From NCBI GenBank assembly GCA_002452215.1, contig DKCO01000045.1, forward strand, positions 1 through 61,941: a stretch of DNA of 61,941 nt, in the 5' to 3' direction. Shown here in pieces: positions 57,851-61,941 of this stretch. Numbering within the stretch: position 1 is the first letter of the stretch; each line of letters starts with the position of its first letter. A program made the position numbers and the translations under genes. The stretch is from Spirochaetales bacterium UBA6872 (GTDB lineage Bacteria; Spirochaetota; Spirochaetia; Sphaerochaetales; Sphaerochaetaceae). A model generated the notes under the pieces. It saw only the letters and a list, made by a program, of their open reading frames with translations, was not told the origin of the DNA and did no database searches.

Positions 57851-59247
57851 TGTTTTTCTCCTAGTAGTTTTTCCACTCTCTTTTCATCAAGTACAACTTG
57901 CATGTTTTTTTCTTGTGTTGGAATAATCATGCCTGTCTTTGCTCCTTTGATTCTTCTAAGATACTTTGCTTCAGTGTAATATAAGTCAGCTTTTTTGTTT
58001 TTCTTTGCTTTTGAAAAGTGTATTGCAAGTGAAGCTGCATCCAGAAGAACAGGAAGTGGAACGCTCTTGCCTCGAATAGCTTTTATAAATACATATCCAC
58101 CAGCATAGTCTCTTGTATGCATCCATAAATCAGAGCCCTTTATATTTGAGCGAAGGATTTGATCGTTTTCTTTTGCATTTCGGCCAACAATTAGATCCCA
58201 GCCATTGGATTTCAAGTATAAGCCAACTCGTCCACTTGATTGTATTTGTTTTTGTCCGTTTATTTCGCATTCTTTCTTGAGTTTTTGTAGATTGTCTGAG
58301 GAGAGTAGCTCGTCCCAATATGCTTTTCTTTCGTCAATCTCTTCCTTTTTCTTCTCTATCTCTTCTCTTGCAAGCTCATAGCTTTTCTTGTCTTTTCTGT
58401 ATCTTGAATAGTATTTTTCAAGGTTTTCATTTGGCGTTAGCGAAGGATCAAGCGAGAGTGTCGTTTCTCCTCCGTCTTCCCAGTTTTGAAGAGTTATCGA
58501 GCTCATTCCTTTTTTTACTTGGTAAATCGATGACGATAGAAGGTCTGCCGATTTCTTCATTTGTTCAAATCCAGATGTATTATCAAGTCTCTCCTTAAGT
58601 CGTTCAAGGCTCTTATATAACTCATCCATCTCGTTTTCTTTCTTCTCTCTAAGCCTTTTTACAAGTTCTTCTTTTTTGTCACTTGATGCTGATTTCGACT
58701 CGTCTTTATCGATGAATTCATTGAAAGTGATCTCTTGAGGATAGCTACGAACCTCGAAATATTTATCGCCTTCATTTTTTCGCTCTTCTATATCAAGATA
58801 TTCTCCCGCAAATTCATGTCTTTTGCTTCTTCGATAGAGGACTTCAAGTATTTTGTTGTCCATGTCTGTGATTATTATATTTGCCCCTGGACCGGAAAAA
58901 AGCCTTATAAACATCTTTATAGAGTCTTCGCTGTTTGATAAAGTCAAACATAGTGCTCTGTCGAATGCGAATTGATGCACATTTGTGATCTTTCTTCCGA
59001 CAATATGCGCTTTAAGGTATTGCGTAAATCGTTGGGATTGCTTTGATTTCTCTCTAATATGGTCAGTTTTGCATATTCTTGAGTGCTGGCTTCCTATTTC
59101 AATGTATAATAGCCATGCTTTCTCTTCTTTAGAGAACATCGATAGTGTAAATGAATTATATGAATGCTCTGTCACTTTTTGTATATAACTGTTTGTCAGA
59201 GGGAGTTCAGACAGAATCTTTTCAAGTTCTTTCCAGTTAATTGACAA
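57847..59247 (-). CDS. rqcH: NFACT/RqcH-like protein
   Basis: 466 residues. NFACT-N: INWKELEKILSELPLTNSYIQKV at the start; RLFSGPGANIIITD near 127; a coiled coil (200-330) and the NFACT-R domain with GRNAKENDQILRSNIKGSDLWMHTRDYAGGYV near 355-385. RqcH/Rqc2 homologues bind stalled 50S subunits and add C-terminal alanine tails; older names call them fibronectin-binding proteins. The start TTG 59247 is chosen over GTG 59268 because AAGGAGGT lies six bases upstream. It is shorter than typical RqcH (about 560). Confidence 0.85.
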   Translation of the reverse strand: MSINWKELEKILSELPLTNSYIQKVTEHSYNSFTLSMFSKEEKAWLLYIEIGSQHSRICKTDHIREKSKQSQRFTQYLKAHIVGRKITNVHQFAFDRALCLTLSNSEDSIKMFIRLFSGPGANIIITDMDNKILEVLYRRSKRHEFAGEYLDIEERKNEGDKYFEVRSYPQEITFNEFIDKDESKSASSDKKEELVKRLREKKENEMDELYKSLERLKERLDNTSGFEQMKKSADLLSSSIYQVKKGMSSITLQNWEDGGETTLSLDPSLTPNENLEKYYSRYRKDKKSYELAREEIEKKKEEIDERKAYWDELLSSDNLQKLKKECEINGQKQIQSSGRVGLYLKSNGWDLIVGRNAKENDQILRSNIKGSDLWMHTRDYAGGYVFIKAIRGKSVPLPVLLDAASLAIHFSKAKKNKKADLYYTEAKYLRRIKGAKTGMIIPTQEKNMQVVLDEKRVEKLLGEKQ

Positions 59248-60571
59248 AAGAGACCTCCTTGAATGCACTTTTCATTCTAGATGCAAGATAAAATGATCCA
59301 AGAACAAGTATAGTAGAGCCGTTTTCGCTTTCTGCAATGGCTTTATTTGCAACGTCGATTGGACTTTGTATAAGATCAACTGTACTATTAGGGACTATCT
59401 TCTTTGCAAGCATATGGATTTGCTCTGGGTTTGATTTCTTGAAATCGCCAAGTCCTGTTATTATGATTCGCTTGAATTTAGGAAAAACCTCATTAGCAAT
59501 TTCATTTAATTTCTTCCCATCTGCAAGAGAGAAAATCAACAAGGTATTGCCGTTATATCCATTATTGTTTTCAAGGCTTTTTAGTGCCTCTTTGCATGAT
59601 TTGACTGTATGTGCGCCATCAAGAATCAAAAAAAGCTTTTTGTCATTTTTTGTTATTGTTGCTTTCTCAAAGCGTGCTGGAAGCAATATTGATCTTAAAT
59701 CTATGATTTTGGAGTCATCTTGTTTCAAACGCCCCAGCTTTGATGCAATGAAATAAGCATAGAGTGCATCGAAGTGTATTATCCTTGAATCGTTTTCGAT
59801 TTCAATGCTGTTTCCATCTGCCTCTTTGTATATATAGCAATTGTTCTCTACTTTGTAATTGATTTTATCAAAATCATATTCATCAAAAAGAAATGTCGGA
59901 CAATGAAGGTCCGCATACTCTTTTTTGATGATATCGTAAAGTTTTCTTTGAGAGCAAAATGCATAAACTCCTTTTCGTAGGATTCCAAGCTTCTCTTTTG
60001 CAATCTCTTCATATGTATTGCCAAGAACATTTGTGTGCTCAAGCTCGATGTTTGTAAATATTGTTGCTTTTGGTGTCAATGTGTTTGTTGCATCAAGCCT
60101 TCCTCCAAGTCCTGTTTCTATAACAGCATCTGTGCACTTGGCATTTTTGAATAAAAGGTAGCCATACGCTGTATATAACTCAAATGTAGTAGGCTTTTCG
60201 GGTCCAAGCTCACATGGAAGAGAAAAATCCCTTATCTTCAATTCAAGTTCATTGATAGTATCTAGATAGGCTTCCAGAGGGAAGAATGATGTTGCAAGTG
60301 TAAATCTTTCTCTGACATCATATACATGCGGAGATAGGTACAAACCGCATCTTCTTCCGCTCTTTTCTATCAACTTTGACAGATAGCTAGCGCAAGTTCC
60401 TTTGCCTTTCGATCCAGCTATATGATATGTATTAAAGGATTTCTCAGGGTTTCCAAGCCTTTCAAGCAAAATCTCCATTCTTTTGACTCTGTTATCTCTA
60501 AGATTCCCATTTGCAAAACTTGCGAGTCTTGAGTTAAAGAAAACATCGATTTGTTCAACTGTTTTGATCAT
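59237..60571 (-). CDS. folC: Dihydrofolate/folylpolyglutamate synthase
   Basis: 444 residues. HIAGSKGKGTCASYLSKLI near 49 is the P-loop, LYLSPHVYDVRERF near 78, AVIETGLGGRLDATN near 146 and TNIELEHTNVLG near 172 are the Mur-ligase family signatures of FolC. It adds glutamates to folates. No clear Shine-Dalgarno sequence. It is first gene of an operon with rqcH, the MEMO-like gene and the pseudokinase gene. A TAAACT box ends seven bases before the ATG, but without a good -35. Confidence 0.93.
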   Translation of the reverse strand: MIKTVEQIDVFFNSRLASFANGNLRDNRVKRMEILLERLGNPEKSFNTYHIAGSKGKGTCASYLSKLIEKSGRRCGLYLSPHVYDVRERFTLATSFFPLEAYLDTINELELKIRDFSLPCELGPEKPTTFELYTAYGYLLFKNAKCTDAVIETGLGGRLDATNTLTPKATIFTNIELEHTNVLGNTYEEIAKEKLGILRKGVYAFCSQRKLYDIIKKEYADLHCPTFLFDEYDFDKINYKVENNCYIYKEADGNSIEIENDSRIIHFDALYAYFIASKLGRLKQDDSKIIDLRSILLPARFEKATITKNDKKLFLILDGAHTVKSCKEALKSLENNNGYNGNTLLIFSLADGKKLNEIANEVFPKFKRIIITGLGDFKKSNPEQIHMLAKKIVPNSTVDLIQSPIDVANKAIAESENGSTILVLGSFYLASRMKSAFKEVSFVN

Positions 60572-60610
60572 AGATGTGAGTTTAAACCAATTGTCGAAAA
60601 GATTGTAGTG

Positions 60611-60644
60611 AAAAATAATACCCTCAAAGCTTAGCTAAGAGGGT
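60611..60644 (-). terminator. Terminator of the lipoprotein gene
   Basis: Minus strand: ACCCTC - loop with TTAGCTAAGCTTT - GAGGGT followed by ATTATTTTT. It lies after the beta-helix lipoprotein gene and before folC. Confidence 0.7.
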
Positions 60645-60663
60645 AGTGTAGCAAAATTAAAGC

Positions 60664-61860
60664 TTAATTCTGGTAATCGAATTTCAGCTCAGAGCCATCA
60701 AGTTTGACTATTTTTTTATCCTTTGACGGGTATTGCTTCTGTAACTCTCCCTTTGTATTTTTTACTGTTACACTCAGAGGGAAAGCATTATTATTCTCTC
60801 TTCCTTCACCAATGAGGATATCACCATTATCAGCATTATCAGTTTTTTCTTCTGCATAAGAGAATTCGCAAGAATCAACTAAAAGACTTGATTTAACGTC
60901 TTTTGATCCTGTCAAAAGAACTCTTATAGGAGCGGCCCATTGAATGTCAAAATTGTCTTCTTTGCCAAGCCCGCAATCTGAGAATTTGCAATTCTTTATA
61001 TTTATTTCAACAGAACCTTTTGTTGCTTTTGTGTTTATGTTGATTGGCTCGGATATATTAGCGAAAGAACAGTTTTCAACGCTTAGCTTTCCAGCTGCAT
61101 TTGAGTAAATAGTGCAATTAGTTGCTGGATATTCTAAACCATCGAATTTTGAGTTCTTGATTGAAATATAGTTTTCTCCTGTTGAACCATTTATATGGAT
61201 TCTTTCTCTTTCATATGTTGCATTGTTGATATTAAGAGTTAGTTTTTTATCTGTATTTCTAGTTCCCCAAACACCAAGGTCTTTGCAATCTTCTATAGAG
61301 ATGATTACGTCTTCAGCAAAATTAGCATACTGTTCGATTGTTAAGTCGCTTTCACCAGTTTTGTTTGTACTGCTTTGAAGAACTGTTGCATTGTTACCAT
61401 AAATAGTGACGCTTCTTGTCACATTAACATGAGCTCCACCTGCATAACAAGTTTTATTATACGGAAGCTCGATAATTGCTCCAGAATATTCTTTTTTGCT
61501 GTTGATTATTGCCATTGCTGCAATGATTGTCTTATAACCATCATCGTATTTTGCTTCTATTGGTTTTCCTGGATTGTTTGGGAAGCTTCCATCTTCCTTT
61601 ATCTCTGTTCCATCCTTCTTAAATAGCTTGATTTTGTCAAAAGCTCTTACTTCCCTAATTTCTACAAATTCATTGCATCTTGAACAAATATATCCACAGT
61701 ACGTTTTGCCATCAATCTCTTTATATGTGTTTATCCCAGGATTTACATGCCCAGCTGTTTCACAGCTTTCTTTGTATGTCTCTGAATCACAAGACGCGAG
61801 AGCCACAAGAGCTAGAATAGCTAACAATACAATTGAAAATCTTTTAAAAAACTTTTTCAT
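60664..61860 (-). CDS. Beta-helix lipoprotein
   Basis: 398 residues. Signal peptide with lipobox (FSIVLLAILALVALASC, cysteine near residue 24). The mature part begins with a small Cys-rich segment (TAGHVNPGINTYKEIDGK then CGYICSRC). From about 125 it is a right-handed beta-helix of Asn-rich coils (GNNATVLQSS, LNINNATYE, ISIKNSKFDG, LSVENCSFANI, INIKNCKFSDCG). Such proteins are surface or adhesin-like in host-associated spirochaetes; no enzyme motif is seen. AAAGGAG precedes the ATG at 61860. Confidence 0.8.
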   Translation of the reverse strand: MKKFFKRFSIVLLAILALVALASCDSETYKESCETAGHVNPGINTYKEIDGKTYCGYICSRCNEFVEIREVRAFDKIKLFKKDGTEIKEDGSFPNNPGKPIEAKYDDGYKTIIAAMAIINSKKEYSGAIIELPYNKTCYAGGAHVNVTRSVTIYGNNATVLQSSTNKTGESDLTIEQYANFAEDVIISIEDCKDLGVWGTRNTDKKLTLNINNATYERERIHINGSTGENYISIKNSKFDGLEYPATNCTIYSNAAGKLSVENCSFANISEPININTKATKGSVEINIKNCKFSDCGLGKEDNFDIQWAAPIRVLLTGSKDVKSSLLVDSCEFSYAEEKTDNADNGDILIGEGRENNNAFPLSVTVKNTKGELQKQYPSKDKKIVKLDGSELKFDYQN

Positions 61861-61941
61861 CTTTACTCCTTTTTTGCGAATATTAAACAAAACATAGTTT
61901 TCTTTTCGAAAAAAATATTTTATGCTTAATATAGAATACCC

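Overview
The window looks like a chromosomal segment of an anaerobic, host-associated spirochaete, most like the Sphaerochaeta/Treponema group. This is inferred from gene content and protein style. There is a butyrate kinase, a superoxide reductase with a partly lost desulforedoxin domain, a flavodiiron protein, an archaeal-type cytidylate kinase in the yicC-rpoZ operon, several spirochaete-type proteins of unknown function, and AT-rich DNA with tightly overlapping genes. No species is claimed.

Layout. 1-3.8 kb: butyrate kinase, then a translationally coupled pair of DUF262 proteins (one with a degenerate motif) ending 3 bp from a tRNA-Leu. 3.9-8.8 kb: coiled-coil membrane protein, Uup-type ABC-F ATPase, FAD oxidoreductase, AzlCD amino-acid exporter. 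8.8-11.5 kb: decayed accessory island ending at tRNA-Val, with transposase debris, RhuM, phage-repressor-like fragments and a RelBE-type toxin-antitoxin pair with a palindromic operator. 11.6-21.7 kb: housekeeping genes (TtcA-like, HD hydrolase, PepF, RdgB, sigma-like protein, NrnA-like, ClpX, ClpP, trigger factor). 21.8-27.5 kb: five-gene ABC importer operon of the DUF3798/BMP type. 27.7-32.6 kb: AEC transporter, superoxide reductase, lipoprotein, RarA fusion and an array of five tRNAs. 32.7-37.2 kb: acetyltransferase, YbjQ-like protein and the dat-ddc pair for 1,3-diaminopropane.

37.2-43.8 kb is a defence island. It holds a DpnII/MboI-like restriction-modification system (HTH-fused Dam methylase, GATC-type nuclease, second methylase), an ATPase plus PD-(D/E)xK-like nuclease pair, and a lone AAA_15/21-type ATPase. 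43.9-51.6 kb: flavodiiron protein, YhcH-like protein, periplasmic FKBP isomerase, methylthioadenosine salvage genes and PotABC-like polyamine importer genes without a binding protein. 51.8-61.9 kb: methyltransferase-like protein, a 54-residue zinc ribbon, yicC-cmk-rpoZ-miaA, a folC-NFACT-MEMO-pseudokinase operon and a beta-helix lipoprotein.

Two signals stand out. First, about eleven genes without a Shine-Dalgarno sequence have a sigma70-type -10 box ending 6-7 bases before the start codon, usually with a -35 box 16-18 bases upstream. This predicts widespread leaderless mRNAs and fixes several starts. Second, two modules may be undescribed defence systems: the asymmetric DUF262 pair and the ATPase/nuclease pair beside the restriction system.
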